A stretch of DNA of 64,000 bases from Phytopseudomonas flavescens (GTDB lineage: Bacteria > Pseudomonadota > Gammaproteobacteria > Pseudomonadales > Pseudomonadaceae). The position numbers and the translations under genes were made by a program. Shown piece after piece: positions 1 to 7,780 of the stretch. The stretch lies in NCBI RefSeq assembly GCF_900100535.1, contig NZ_FNDG01000014.1, positions 62,001 through 126,000 of the forward strand, read 5' to 3'. Under the pieces are notes generated by a model. The model ran no database searches. It was not told the DNA's origin and saw only the letters and a program-made list of their open reading frames with translations. The stretch's first letter is position 1. The number at the start of each line of letters is the position of its first letter.

Positions 1-1
1 G

Positions 2-256
2 CAGTGGGAGAAAGATCGCATCACCGGCTGCATCCAGTCGGTGGTCGAGCATCTGGAACTGAAACTGCGCGATGCCATGCCGCTGATGTTCGCGGCCGTT
101 ACCGGTCAGGCCAGCTCGGTGTCGGTGCTCGACGCCATGGAAATCCTCGGCCCGGATCTCACCCGTTTCCGTCTGCGCCAGGCAATCGAGTTGCTCGGTG
201 GGGTGTCGAAGAAAGAGAACAAGGAATGGGAAAAACGCCTGGCCAGCATCGCCTGA
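2..256 (+). CDS. gltX: Glutamyl-tRNA synthetase, C-terminal end (partial)
   Basis: The reading frame is open from the left edge and ends at TGA 254-256, giving the last 84 residues of a larger protein. The helical anticodon-binding tail, with stretches such as LKLRDAMPLMFAAVTG and LGPDLTRFRLRQAIELL, is typical of bacterial GltX, which charges tRNA-Glu with glutamate. It lies directly upstream of two tRNA-Glu genes, which are its own substrate, a neighbourhood also seen in other Pseudomonas. The N-terminal Rossmann catalytic domain lies outside the window, so the family call rests on the tail alone. Confidence 0.88.
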   Translation, partial: QWEKDRITGCIQSVVEHLELKLRDAMPLMFAAVTGQASSVSVLDAMEILGPDLTRFRLRQAIELLGGVSKKENKEWEKRLASIA

Positions 257-355
257 TACCTGGCCACCGGTCGTTTTCCTTGCCGATACACCGGATTGGA
301 TAGGTAAGTGTTTGTTATGTCAGCGAAAAAAAACGCATCACCGGCTAAAATTTTG

Positions 356-384
356 TTGACAGGGTGCGGGGCCGCACTTAACAT
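356..384 (+). promoter_or_regulatory. Sigma-70 promoter of the tRNA array
   Basis: A perfect -35 box TTGACA (356-361) is followed after 17 bases by TAACAT (379-384). The next bases are the GC-rich GCGCCCCG, the kind of discriminator typical of stringently controlled stable-RNA promoters. The first tRNA begins 18 bases after the -10 box. It probably drives all four tRNA genes to the terminator near 886. Confidence 0.82.
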
Positions 385-402
385 GCGCCCCGTCCTCGAG
401 AT

Positions 403-478
<76 letters not shown>

Positions 479-536
479 ATCTCGATAGCCACAACCGGTT
501 CCTCGGAACAGGTTGAGTTGTAAAGAAGGGCTTTGC

Positions 537-612
537 GTCCCCTTCGTCTAGTGGCCTAGGACACCGCCCTTTCACGGCGGTAACAGGGGTTCGAGTCCCC
601 TAGGGGACGCCA
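537..612 (+). tRNA. tRNA-Glu (anticodon TTC), copy 1
   Basis: A 76-nt cloverleaf with encoded CCA. Acceptor arms GTCCCCT and AGGGGAC pair. Anticodon stem CCGCC/GGCGG encloses loop CTTTCAC with anticodon TTC at 571-573. It lies 58 bases after the first tRNA-Ala, and an identical copy is at 785-860. Confidence 0.97.
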
Positions 613-661
613 TTATTTCCAGCTGCAGTGCTTCGGCGTTGCAGCCAGACCGAAAGGTTCT

Positions 662-737
<76 letters not shown>

Positions 738-784
738 ATCCACGACAGGCCAGCCTAGTGCTGGCCTTGTTCTTCGAAGGTTTC

Positions 785-860
785 GTCCCCTTCGTCTAGT
801 GGCCTAGGACACCGCCCTTTCACGGCGGTAACAGGGGTTCGAGTCCCCTAGGGGACGCCA
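785..860 (+). tRNA. tRNA-Glu (anticodon TTC), copy 2
   Basis: Identical to the copy at 537-612, with encoded CCA. It is the last tRNA of the array and is followed within 30 bases by two hairpins that end the transcript. Confidence 0.97.
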
Positions 861-885
861 TTTTTGCCCGCTCTGCGGGATTTTT

Positions 886-921
886 AAGGGTCACTTCTCA
901 CGAAGTGGCCCTTTTGTTTTT
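886..921 (+). terminator. Terminator of the tRNA array
   Basis: A 12-bp stem (AAGGGTCACTTC, 886-897, with GAAGTGGCCCTT, 902-913) around loop TCAC is followed by TTTTGTTTTT. A smaller CCCGC/GCGGG hairpin (867-879) with its own T-run precedes it, so termination is double. Confidence 0.85.
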
Positions 922-1106
922 GTGCGTTCGAAAAAGTGTGCTGGCCAGGCGCATGGTCTCAGATGCGGCTTGCGTGGCGGCAGCCAAAGCCCCTAATGTC
1001 TGGCTCTGAACAGGGGCTGGTCGATAGAGGAAGGTTGTATGAGGCTGACAATGGATGCTGCGCGACGGTATGCACGAGAGCTGGCCGTCAATCCGGGGCT
1101 TCACTC

Positions 1107-1541
1107 GTGAAGTGGGATCGTCCCAATCCCTTCACCCTCGAGCTGCTGGTCGGCAGTGAGGACATCGACGGCCTCGGGCATGCCAACAATGCTGTCTACG
1201 TCACCTGGCTGGAGCGTTGCGCCTGGCGCCACTCGCAATCGCTCGGCCTGGATCTGGTCGAGTACCGGCGCCTCGATCGCGCCATGGCGGTGGTGCGTCA
1301 CGAGATCGACTACCTGAGCAGCGCCTACGAAGGTCAGGAGTTGTTGATCGGCACCTGGATCGTCGAGTCCGATCAGCGCTTGAAGATGGATCGCTGCTTC
1401 CAGCTGGTTCGCCCGCAGGACGGCGCTACGCTGCTTCGCGCAAGAACCACCTTCGTTTGCATCGAGCTATCCACCGGTAAGCCGAAACGCATGCCCGCCG
1501 AGTTCATCGAAGGCTACGGCAAGGCGCTGCTGAGTTCCTAG
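1107..1541 (+). CDS. Acyl-CoA thioesterase, hotdog fold (4HBT family)
   Basis: This 144-residue protein carries the 4HBT signature DGLGHANNAVYVTWLE near residues 21-36, with the expected Asp and His of a thioester hydrolase of the YbgC/FcbC type. It probably releases free acids from acyl-CoA in the cytoplasm; the substrate is unknown. The frame is open further upstream, but homology begins at WDRPNPF, so GTG 1107 is the likely start. This GTG overlaps the stop (1108-1110) of a 23-codon ORF beginning at ATG 1039, which has a good Shine-Dalgarno site. Translation may be coupled to that ORF, or a frameshift may have split an older N-terminus. Confidence 0.83.
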   Translation: MKWDRPNPFTLELLVGSEDIDGLGHANNAVYVTWLERCAWRHSQSLGLDLVEYRRLDRAMAVVRHEIDYLSSAYEGQELLIGTWIVESDQRLKMDRCFQLVRPQDGATLLRARTTFVCIELSTGKPKRMPAEFIEGYGKALLSS

Positions 1542-1547
1542 GTACTG

Positions 1548-1934
1548 CTACTGTGGCGCCAGAAACAGCTTCTGCTCTTGGTAGATCGCCTGGTAGCGCC
1601 GCACTTCGCCGGGCTGCAGCAGGATCGACTGACTGCTGACCAAGTCTATCTTCGCGCAGAAGCCTTCCCGGGACGGCGTGAGCACGACGCTGCGCTCTCC
1701 GCTGGGTACGTCCAGCGTCACGCTTTCGCCGGCGGGTATCGGCACCACTAACTGCTCGTCGACACGCAACTGCAAGTCGCAGGCATTCGGCGCGTTGCGG
1801 TCGCGACTGACGATGAGCTTGGCGCTGGCTGCCGGATCGATCGGTACGCCCTCGGAGATGGGCGTTGCAGCGAAGGTGGCAGGCGCGGGCAGCAGCAGTG
1901 CAAGCAGGCTGCCGGTCAGCAGAAGTCGACTCAT
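1548..1934 (-). CDS. Hypothetical secreted protein
   Basis: This 128-residue protein starts with a clear signal peptide (MSRLLLTGSLLALLLPAPATFA, first 20 or so residues, ending in an AxA-type site). The mature part has two cysteines that could form a disulfide, and a beta-rich look (LQLRVDEQLVVPIPAGESV), suggesting a small periplasmic beta-sandwich. I do not recognise a named family. It converges tail to tail with the thioesterase and is divergent from dusC. Confidence 0.7.
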   Translation of the reverse strand: MSRLLLTGSLLALLLPAPATFAATPISEGVPIDPAASAKLIVSRDRNAPNACDLQLRVDEQLVVPIPAGESVTLDVPSGERSVVLTPSREGFCAKIDLVSSQSILLQPGEVRRYQAIYQEQKLFLAPQ

Positions 1935-2117
1935 GGTGGCTCCAGGCGATGCATCGATACTGCAATGGACTGCGTGTGACAGGCCTGCGTTCAGCTCGCC
2001 GGCAGCTGTCCTGGCTGGTCGGGCACCGTTACACTACGCGCCGTTTTCGTGGGCTGTCACCGGCTCCAGCCGCCTCCCGTGCTTGTCGGGCTTCAGTCAT
2101 TTTTCGAGAGAGTCGCT

Positions 2118-3098
2118 ATGCAGATCGCCCTGGCACCCATGGAAGGATTGGTCGATGACATTCTTCGCGATGTGCTGACCCGGGTCGGCGGTATCGACTG
2201 GTGCGTGACCGAATTCATTCGGGTTACCGACCGCGTGCTGCCGAGATCCACCTACCGCAAGCTGGCTCCAGAGCTGTTCAACGGTGCCAGAACCGCTGCC
2301 GGTACGCCGTTGCGCGTGCAACTGCTCGGCTCCGACCCCAAGTGCCTGGGCGACAATGCCGCCTATGCCTGCGTCCTCGGTGCACCGGTGATCGACCTCA
2401 ACTTCGGCTGCCCGGCCAAGACCGTGAACAAGTCCCGGGGTGGGGCGGTACTGCTCAAGGAGCCGGAACTGTTGCACGCGATCGTCCGCGAGGTGCGCCG
2501 CAGTGTGCCGGCCGCCATTCCCGTCACGGCCAAGATGCGCCTGGGCTTCGATCACAAGGACTGGGCCATCGATTGTGCCCAGGCACTTGCCGAAGGTGGC
2601 GCGTCGCAGATCGTCGTACATGCCCGTACCAAGGTCGAGGGTTACAAACCGCCGGCCCATTGGGAGTGGGTGGCGCGGGTTCAGGAGGCGGTCGCGGTTC
2701 CGGTCTACGCCAACGGCGATATCTGGTCGCTGGAAGACTGGCGGCGCTGCCGCGAGGTGAGCGGCGTCGAAAACATCATGCTCGGTCGCGGCGTGGTGGC
2801 GCGACCCGACCTGGCGCGGCAGATCGCCCTGGCGCGGGCAGGGCAGGATGCCGGGGTGATGACCTGGGAGGAGCTGCAGCCGCTGCTGGCTGAGTTCTGG
2901 CTGCAGGCCCGGCGCAAGATTTCCCCACGCTATGCACCGGGGCGGCTGAAGCAGTGGTTGGCCATGCTTACGCGCAGCTACCCGCAAGCCGTTGAGCTGT
3001 TCGCCCAGGTGCGCCGGGAAACCCGTTGCGAGTACATCGACGGGTTGCTCGGCGTCGTCTTCGTGCCTCGCGAGCAGGGTGAGTGCCAGGCGGTCTAG
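2118..3098 (+). CDS. dusC: tRNA-dihydrouridine(16) synthase DusC
   Basis: The 326-residue flavoprotein reduces uridine 16 in the tRNA D-loop using FMN and NADPH. It begins MQIALAPMEGLVDD, carries the Dus hallmark DLNFGCPAKTVNKSRGG with catalytic Cys98, and has the phosphate-binding HARTKVEGY and NGDIW segments near residues 180-220. Its length and C-terminal helices match the DusC rather than the DusA or DusB subfamily. The ORF extends upstream to 2049, but ATG 2118 follows a purine-rich GAGAG site and fits the family start. It is a single gene placed shortly after the tRNA array. Confidence 0.93.
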   Translation: MQIALAPMEGLVDDILRDVLTRVGGIDWCVTEFIRVTDRVLPRSTYRKLAPELFNGARTAAGTPLRVQLLGSDPKCLGDNAAYACVLGAPVIDLNFGCPAKTVNKSRGGAVLLKEPELLHAIVREVRRSVPAAIPVTAKMRLGFDHKDWAIDCAQALAEGGASQIVVHARTKVEGYKPPAHWEWVARVQEAVAVPVYANGDIWSLEDWRRCREVSGVENIMLGRGVVARPDLARQIALARAGQDAGVMTWEELQPLLAEFWLQARRKISPRYAPGRLKQWLAMLTRSYPQAVELFAQVRRETRCEYIDGLLGVVFVPREQGECQAV

Positions 3099-3107
3099 CC
3101 AGGCTGC

Positions 3108-3854
3108 TCAACGGCCGCCGCTGACGTCGAACAGCACGCCGGTGGTGTAGGAAGCCTGCTCACTGGCTAGCCACAGAATGGCCTCGGCCACTTCTTCTGC
3201 GCGCCCGCCACGCGCCAGGGGAATGTTCCCGGCAACGCGGGCGACACGCTCCGGCTCGCCGCCACTGGCGTGGATCTCGGTGTCGATCACCCCAGGGCGC
3301 ACCGCATTGACACGGATGCCATCGGCGGCCAGTTCCTTGGCCAGGCCAATCGTCATGCTGTCGACGGCACCTTTGGCAGCCGCGTAATCGACGTATTCGT
3401 CCGGTGCGCCCAGGCGGGCGGCGATCGATGAAACGTTGACGATGGCGCCGCCGCGACCGCCCTGGCGGGTGGACATACGCTTCACCGCTTCACGGTTGCA
3501 CAGGAAGCTGCCGAATACGTTGGTGGCGAAGACCCGCTGCCAGCGCTCGAGGCTCATCGCCTCCAGGCGCATTTGCTGCTCCAGGATGCCGGCATTGTTG
3601 ACCAGCGCGTCGAGACGCCCCAGGTGTTCGTCGATCTCGGCGAAAAGCCGTTTCACCTGCGCTTCGTATGCTACGTCTGCCTGTAATGCCAAGGCTCTGC
3701 CGCCAGCACCGACAATGTCACTGGCCAGTGCTTCGGCTACGCCGGCCTGCTGGCGATAGTTGATCGCAACCGCATAGCCATGCTGCGCAGCCAGGCGAGC
3801 GGTGGCTGCACCAATGCCTCGGCTGGCGCCGGTAATCAGGATCACTTTGCTCAT
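3108..3854 (-). CDS. SDR family NAD(P)-dependent oxidoreductase
   Basis: A 248-residue classical short-chain dehydrogenase. The cofactor motif TGASRGIG is at residues 8-15, NNAG at about 86-89, the catalytic Ser at 142/143 and Tyr157-x3-Lys161. The NAAG-less, glucose-dehydrogenase-like layout and a C-terminal DVSGGR end resemble FabG/YgfF-type enzymes, but substrate cannot be inferred. It converges with dusC (9-base gap) and is divergent from ibpA; its upstream region overlaps the ibpA heat-shock promoter. Confidence 0.9.
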   Translation of the reverse strand: MSKVILITGASRGIGAATARLAAQHGYAVAINYRQQAGVAEALASDIVGAGGRALALQADVAYEAQVKRLFAEIDEHLGRLDALVNNAGILEQQMRLEAMSLERWQRVFATNVFGSFLCNREAVKRMSTRQGGRGGAIVNVSSIAARLGAPDEYVDYAAAKGAVDSMTIGLAKELAADGIRVNAVRPGVIDTEIHASGGEPERVARVAGNIPLARGGRAEEVAEAILWLASEQASYTTGVLFDVSGGR

Positions 3855-3873
3855 CGAAGACTCCGTTTTTCAG

Positions 3874-3903
3874 CCCTTGAAATTTTTTTGGTCATCCACA
3901 TTT
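3874..3903 (+). promoter_or_regulatory. Sigma-32 heat-shock promoter of ibpA
   Basis: CCCTTGAAA (3874-3882) matches the sigma-32 -35 element, and CCACATTT (3896-3903) matches the CCCCATNT -10 element. The spacing between CTTGAA and CCACAT is 14 bases, within the known range for RpoH promoters. The start of transcription would leave a leader of about 60 nt that contains the thermometer. Confidence 0.75.
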
Positions 3904-3910
3904 TCAGTAC

Positions 3911-3964
3911 TGCGGGATGCCGAAGTCGGGTCTCGCACCTTATCACTCGCTGAAAAATCAGGAG
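3911..3964 (+). promoter_or_regulatory. ROSE-type RNA thermometer in the ibpA leader
   Basis: The leader folds into two hairpins. The first pairs TGCGGGA (3911-3917) with TCTCGCA (3931-3937). The second pairs CTC-G-CTGA (3946-3953) with TCAG-GAG (3958-3964), leaving one bulged G, and it hides the Shine-Dalgarno AGGAG (3960-3964) just 7 bases before the ATG. A bulged G opposite the Shine-Dalgarno site in the terminal hairpin is the hallmark of ROSE elements known before ibpA genes in Pseudomonas and rhizobia. Warming would melt this hairpin and switch on translation. Confidence 0.8.
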
Positions 3965-3971
3965 ATTCAAC

Positions 3972-4418
3972 ATGAGCAACGCATTTTCCATGACCCCGCT
4001 GTTTCGCCAGTCCATTGGCTTCGACCGCTTCAACGACCTGTTCGAATCCGCCATGCGCAACGAGACGAGCAGCAGCTACCCCCCCTACAACGTCGAGAAG
4101 CATGCCGATGACAGGTACCGTATCGTCATCGCCGCCGCCGGTTTTCAGGATGAAGATCTGGATCTGCAGGTCGAGCGCGGTGTGCTGACCGTGACCGGGG
4201 GCAAGCGCGCGGGCAATGGCGACAACGTCACCTACCTGTATCAGGGCATCGCCCAACGTTCCTTCAAACTGTCGTTCCGTTTGGCTGACCATATCGAAGT
4301 CAAAGGTGCCAGTCTGGTCAACGGCCTGCTCAATATCGAGCTGGAACGCCTGGTGCCGGAAGAGGCCAAGGCCAAGCGCATCCCGATCGGCGGCGCGCAT
4401 CCAGTGCTGGAAAGCTGA
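3972..4418 (+). CDS. ibpA: Small heat-shock protein IbpA (Hsp20)
   Basis: The 148-residue protein has the alpha-crystallin domain at about residues 35-125 (YNVEKHADDRYRIVIAAAGF to the end of the LNIELERLVPEE strand) and the C-terminal I-x-I anchor in KRIPIGG. It is an ATP-independent holdase that binds unfolding proteins in the cytoplasm for later rescue by DnaK and ClpB. The N-terminal FDRFNDLFESAM helix is typical of class A bacterial Hsp20. A sigma-32 promoter and a ROSE thermometer lie directly upstream, giving double temperature control. An imperfect palindrome at 4450-4478 may end the transcript. Confidence 0.95.
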   Translation: MSNAFSMTPLFRQSIGFDRFNDLFESAMRNETSSSYPPYNVEKHADDRYRIVIAAAGFQDEDLDLQVERGVLTVTGGKRAGNGDNVTYLYQGIAQRSFKLSFRLADHIEVKGASLVNGLLNIELERLVPEEAKAKRIPIGGAHPVLES

Positions 4419-4550
4419 TCCCTCGGCCAGCAGAACAGGCCCGCACACCAATGCCGGTCAGTCGAACTGACTGGCATTGCCATCTTCCGTGCCTGGCACG
4501 CCATGCCTGCGGGATGCCACGCCAAGTGGCAGCGATGGCCGTGTCAGGGA

Positions 4551-4584
4551 GGAGTAAACAACCGATGCCCGGTGTGGGCATCGG
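4551..4584 (-). terminator. Terminator for the 54-residue minus-strand gene
   Basis: A 9-bp palindrome (CCGATGCCC 4562-4570, GGGCATCGG 4576-4584) is followed on the minus strand by TTGTTTAC. It lies about 100 bases beyond the stop of the small gene that ends at 4687. Confidence 0.5.
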
Positions 4585-4686
4585 ATCTCGTGAATGACCT
4601 GCCGATCAGCGGTGCCTGCGTTTTACCGACAAGCGCCCGGCGATTGACGGGCCTGGCTGGCGATCGCGGTCTGGGTGGGTGCCCCT

Positions 4687-4851
4687 TCAGGAGGATTCCA
4701 GTTCTGCCTGGTAGGCGACCGCCTCTTCTTCAGAGGGGAAAATGCCGACCAGTTGGTCATTCTGGTGGACGTCCCAGACACGTTTGCCTTCAGCCTGGGC
4801 CTCATGGGACATGTGGTGTTCGTCACGCTCGGTCACTACGACTACGCTCAT
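4687..4851 (-). CDS. Small conserved-looking acidic protein, 54 residues
   Basis: The frame reads MSVVVVTERDEHHMSHEAQ, continues through a KRVWDVHQNDQLVGIFPSEE core and ends in VAYQAELESS. A Shine-Dalgarno GGAGAG precedes the ATG by 6 bases on the minus strand. The composition is balanced and soluble, with a beta-hairpin core (VWDVHQNDQLVGIFPS) followed by an amphipathic helix, which looks like a real protein and not a chance frame. I recall similar short unannotated proteins in pseudomonads but no function. It stands alone between ibpA and the DUF3108 gene. Confidence 0.68.
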   Translation of the reverse strand: MSVVVVTERDEHHMSHEAQAEGKRVWDVHQNDQLVGIFPSEEEAVAYQAELESS

Positions 4852-5011
4852 TCTTATCTCTCCAGGGTCGTCGGATAAATGCGGCGCAAGGTGCTTGCGT
4901 TCGTGCTTGGCGTGCCAAGCAACGACTTTTTTACGACTGTAGCAATTGGTTACAAGTTCACTGTGTCTCGTTGGGTGTGCCGGCAGACCTACACCGCTGA
5001 CGGCAGGCGTA

Positions 5012-5038
5012 AAAAAACCGGGACATGCCCGGTTTTTT
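5012..5038. terminator. Bidirectional terminator
   Basis: AAAAAACCGGG (5012-5022) pairs with CCCGGTTTTTT (5028-5038). The T-runs on both strands make it work both ways; its main client is the purM-purN-DUF3108 operon, which ends at 5055 on the minus strand. Confidence 0.85.
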
Positions 5039-5054
5039 GGCGCTGTCGTTAGTG

Positions 5055-5771
5055 TCAGTCGCGACGACCCTCTACCGCCTTGCCGTCGACGGTGCCCGAC
5101 TTGAGCATGATCTGGTATTCCTTGCCGTCCTTTTCCACCTGATGCAGGCGGACCAGCAGGTAGTCCCAGTCCTTGGCGAACCAGAGGATGGTCTTGCGGC
5201 TGCTCTGTGTCGGATCGCGCACGCGTTCGACCTTGATGGCGTCGATCAGGCCGGCGCTGGTGCGCACCACTTCTTCGCCGAGCACGCGGAAGTCGTAGGT
5301 TTCGATTTCGTCGCCGTCGACCACTTGGTAGCTCATGCTTTTCTCCCCCGTCGCAACGTCATGCTGCAGGGCGAGCTGATAGGTGGATTTGTCCTGCATG
5401 CCGCGGTTGAGCGGAAAGCGCACAGGATCGCCGCGGTCGCTGCCGATCACCTGTTTCTGCGACCAGTCGAAATCGAATTCGACATCCTTGCTCTTGCCGA
5501 GGCCACTGCGTTCGAACTTGTAGCTCTGCGGCAGGAAGGCGTCGCCGTCGACCGTGAAGGTGCTCTGTTCGGTCAGGCCGGCAACCAGCATGGAGGCCTT
5601 GAAGGCCAGTTGCCAGCGGCCGTCATCGAGCTTCTGCAGGCTGCGTTCGGCCGAGCCACTGACCGGCACCTGTTTCCAGTCGGCGGTATAGCTGGCGGAG
5701 AAGGGTTTGGGCTCTTCGGCGAGGGCAGGCAGGCTGAACAACGCCAGGGCTAACATTAGGGCGCGGCGCAT
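5055..5771 (-). CDS. DUF3108 domain-containing periplasmic protein
   Basis: A 238-residue protein with an N-terminal signal peptide (MRRALMLALALFSLPALAEE). The mature part consists of alternating strands such as FSASYTADWKQVPVSGSAE and ETYDFRVLGEEVVRTSAG, the pattern of DUF3108, a beta-barrel-like fold related to LolA/outer-membrane lipid handling proteins, function unproven. It is the last gene of a minus-strand operon after purN, whose 3' end overlaps it by 16 bases, so translation is probably coupled. Confidence 0.87.
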   Translation of the reverse strand: MRRALMLALALFSLPALAEEPKPFSASYTADWKQVPVSGSAERSLQKLDDGRWQLAFKASMLVAGLTEQSTFTVDGDAFLPQSYKFERSGLGKSKDVEFDFDWSQKQVIGSDRGDPVRFPLNRGMQDKSTYQLALQHDVATGEKSMSYQVVDGDEIETYDFRVLGEEVVRTSAGLIDAIKVERVRDPTQSSRKTILWFAKDWDYLLVRLHQVEKDGKEYQIMLKSGTVDGKAVEGRRD

Positions 5772-6430
5772 GGAGTCTCCTTGCTGTGGATGAGGTAGCC
5801 GGTGGCCGGCAATGCATGACCGTCGAGCAGCGGGCCGGAATCGCCGAGGCGCAAACGGCCTTCGGCGAACCAGCGTACGGCGAGCGGATAGATCTGGTGC
5901 TCCTGCACGTGAACCCGCTGCGCCAGGCTGGCGGCCGTGTCTTGCGACTGTACCGGGATTACTGCCTGTACGACCAGAGGGCCACCATCGAGTTCCTCCG
6001 TCACGAAGTGCACGCTACAGCCATGCTCGGCGTCTCCGGCTTGCAGAGCGCGCTGATGGGTGTGCAGGCCCTTGTGGCGAGGCAGCAGCGATGGGTGGAT
6101 GTTCAGCAGGCGTCCGTGGTAGTGGCGCACGAACCCGGACGTGAGGATGCGCATGAAACCGGCCAGCACCACCAGCTGTGGCGAGAAGGCATCGATGACT
6201 CGGATCAGTGCCTGGTCGAAGGCATCGCGACCGTCGTATTCGCCATGCTCGAGAACACGGGTCGCGATGCCCGCGTCCCGCGCCCGCTGCAAGCCAAAGG
6301 CATCGCTGCGGTTGGCGATCACCGCGACGACTCGCGCCGGGTTCTCGCCCTGGTCGACGCTGTCGATCAGGGCTTGAAGGTTGCTGCCGCTGCCGGACAG
6401 CAATACAACCACGTTGCAGGGTTGTGGCAT
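5756..6430 (-). CDS. purN: Phosphoribosylglycinamide formyltransferase PurN
   Basis: The 224-residue enzyme transfers a formyl group from 10-formyl-THF to GAR, the third step of IMP synthesis. It shows the phosphate-binding LSGSGSNLQALID, the catalytic GFMRILTSGFVRHY region and NIHPSLLPRHKG with the active-site Asn and His, then HFVTEELDGGP. The ATG at 6430 overlaps the purM stop by one base (TGATG), so the two genes are coupled. The longer open frame into purM lacks support. Confidence 0.96.
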   Translation of the reverse strand: MPQPCNVVVLLSGSGSNLQALIDSVDQGENPARVVAVIANRSDAFGLQRARDAGIATRVLEHGEYDGRDAFDQALIRVIDAFSPQLVVLAGFMRILTSGFVRHYHGRLLNIHPSLLPRHKGLHTHQRALQAGDAEHGCSVHFVTEELDGGPLVVQAVIPVQSQDTAASLAQRVHVQEHQIYPLAVRWFAEGRLRLGDSGPLLDGHALPATGYLIHSKETPCAAP

Positions 6431-7488
6431 CAGTGGCTTTTCAGGTTGTTCAACACGACGCGCTCGGCGCCTTCGGCAGCGGCAGCGATCTGGCCGATGA
6501 CCCACGGCTGTTCACCCGCAGCGCGCAGGGTCTGCAGGGCAACGTCGACCCGTTCCTGGGCGACGCAGATGACCATGCCTACACCGCAGTTCAGTACGCG
6601 GTGCATTTCGTGCTCGTCGACGTTGCCTTTTTCCTGCAGGAAGTCGAATACCGCCGGACGCTGCCAACTGGCCACGTCGATCACTGCCTGGGCGTTGTCC
6701 GGCAGCACGCGCGGGATGTTGTCGAGCAGGCCGCCGCCAGTGATGTGCGCCATGGCCTTGACCGCGCCAGTGTCCTTGATCAGCGTGAGCAGGGGTTTGA
6801 CGTAGATGCGCGTGGGCGCCATCAGCAGGTCGGCTAGCGGTTTGCCAGCGAGCTCGGTCTTCTCGATGTCGGTGCCGGATACGTCGAGGATCTTGCGGAT
6901 CAGCGAGTAGCCATTGGAATGCGGACCGGAGGAGGGCAGCGCGATCAGTGCGTCGCCCGTGGCGACCTTGGAGCCGTCGATGATTTCGGCTTTTTCCACG
7001 ACGCCAACGCAGAAGCCGGCCAGGTCGTAGTCTTCACCTTCGTACATGCCGGGCATTTCAGCAGTTTCGCCGCCGACCAGGGAGCAGCCGGCGAGTTCGC
7101 AGCCGGCGCCGATGCCGGTGACCACGGTGGCCGCCACGTCGACGTTCAGTTTGCCGGTGGCGTAGTAGTCGAGGAAGAACAGCGGCTCGGCACCGCAGAC
7201 CACCAGATCGTTCACGCACATGGCGACCAGATCCTGGCCGATGCTGTCGTGCTTGTTCAGGTTCAGGGCCAGGCGCAGCTTGGTACCCACGCCATCGGTG
7301 CCGGAAACCAGTACGGGTTGCTTGTAGCCGGCCGGAATCTCGCACAGGGCGCCGAAGCCACCCAGGCCACCCATGACTTCAGGACGGGCGGTGCGCTTGG
7401 CTACGCCCTTGATGCGTTCGACCAGGGCTTCCCCCGCGTCGATATCTACACCTGCGTCCTTGTAGCTGATGGAGGGTTGCTTGCTCAT
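6430..7488 (-). CDS. purM: Phosphoribosylformylglycinamidine cyclo-ligase PurM (AIR synthase)
   Basis: The 352-residue protein converts FGAM to AIR with ATP, the fifth step of purine synthesis. Hallmarks include LVSGTDGVGTKLRLA near residue 70, DLVAMCVNDLVVCGAEPLFF, the glycine-rich GGETAEMPGMY and the C-terminal ITGGGLLDNIPR. The ORF extends 49 codons upstream, but MSKQPSISYKDAGVDID is the family start and ATG 7488 fits. It heads the purM-purN-DUF3108 operon and is divergent from the DUF2066 gene across 290 bases, in which I see no clear operator. Confidence 0.96.
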   Translation of the reverse strand: MSKQPSISYKDAGVDIDAGEALVERIKGVAKRTARPEVMGGLGGFGALCEIPAGYKQPVLVSGTDGVGTKLRLALNLNKHDSIGQDLVAMCVNDLVVCGAEPLFFLDYYATGKLNVDVAATVVTGIGAGCELAGCSLVGGETAEMPGMYEGEDYDLAGFCVGVVEKAEIIDGSKVATGDALIALPSSGPHSNGYSLIRKILDVSGTDIEKTELAGKPLADLLMAPTRIYVKPLLTLIKDTGAVKAMAHITGGGLLDNIPRVLPDNAQAVIDVASWQRPAVFDFLQEKGNVDEHEMHRVLNCGVGMVICVAQERVDVALQTLRAAGEQPWVIGQIAAAAEGAERVVLNNLKSH

Positions 7489-7780
7489 AGATCCAGGCCT
7501 TTGGAAGGGGAGAGTCGGAATAGCACCGGCCCCTTGGGGCCGTTCTGCGAAGGCGCGCGATTTTATCAGGCTTGCCCGGCAGCGGCCAGCCGCAGCGCCG
7601 GCTCGGTACAAGGGCCGGCGGGCAATGAAACCCATCCCGGGGGCAGCCGGTCACACGCGAACACCGGTGCTGTCGCTGTCGTGCGGCGACGCGGCTTGCG
7701 ATGCCATGGCAACAGCCCCTAAGGTATAGCGCTCCGGCTGCTGCCGTGCGCCGTCTTCATCACGTCGAGAGTTTTCCTTC

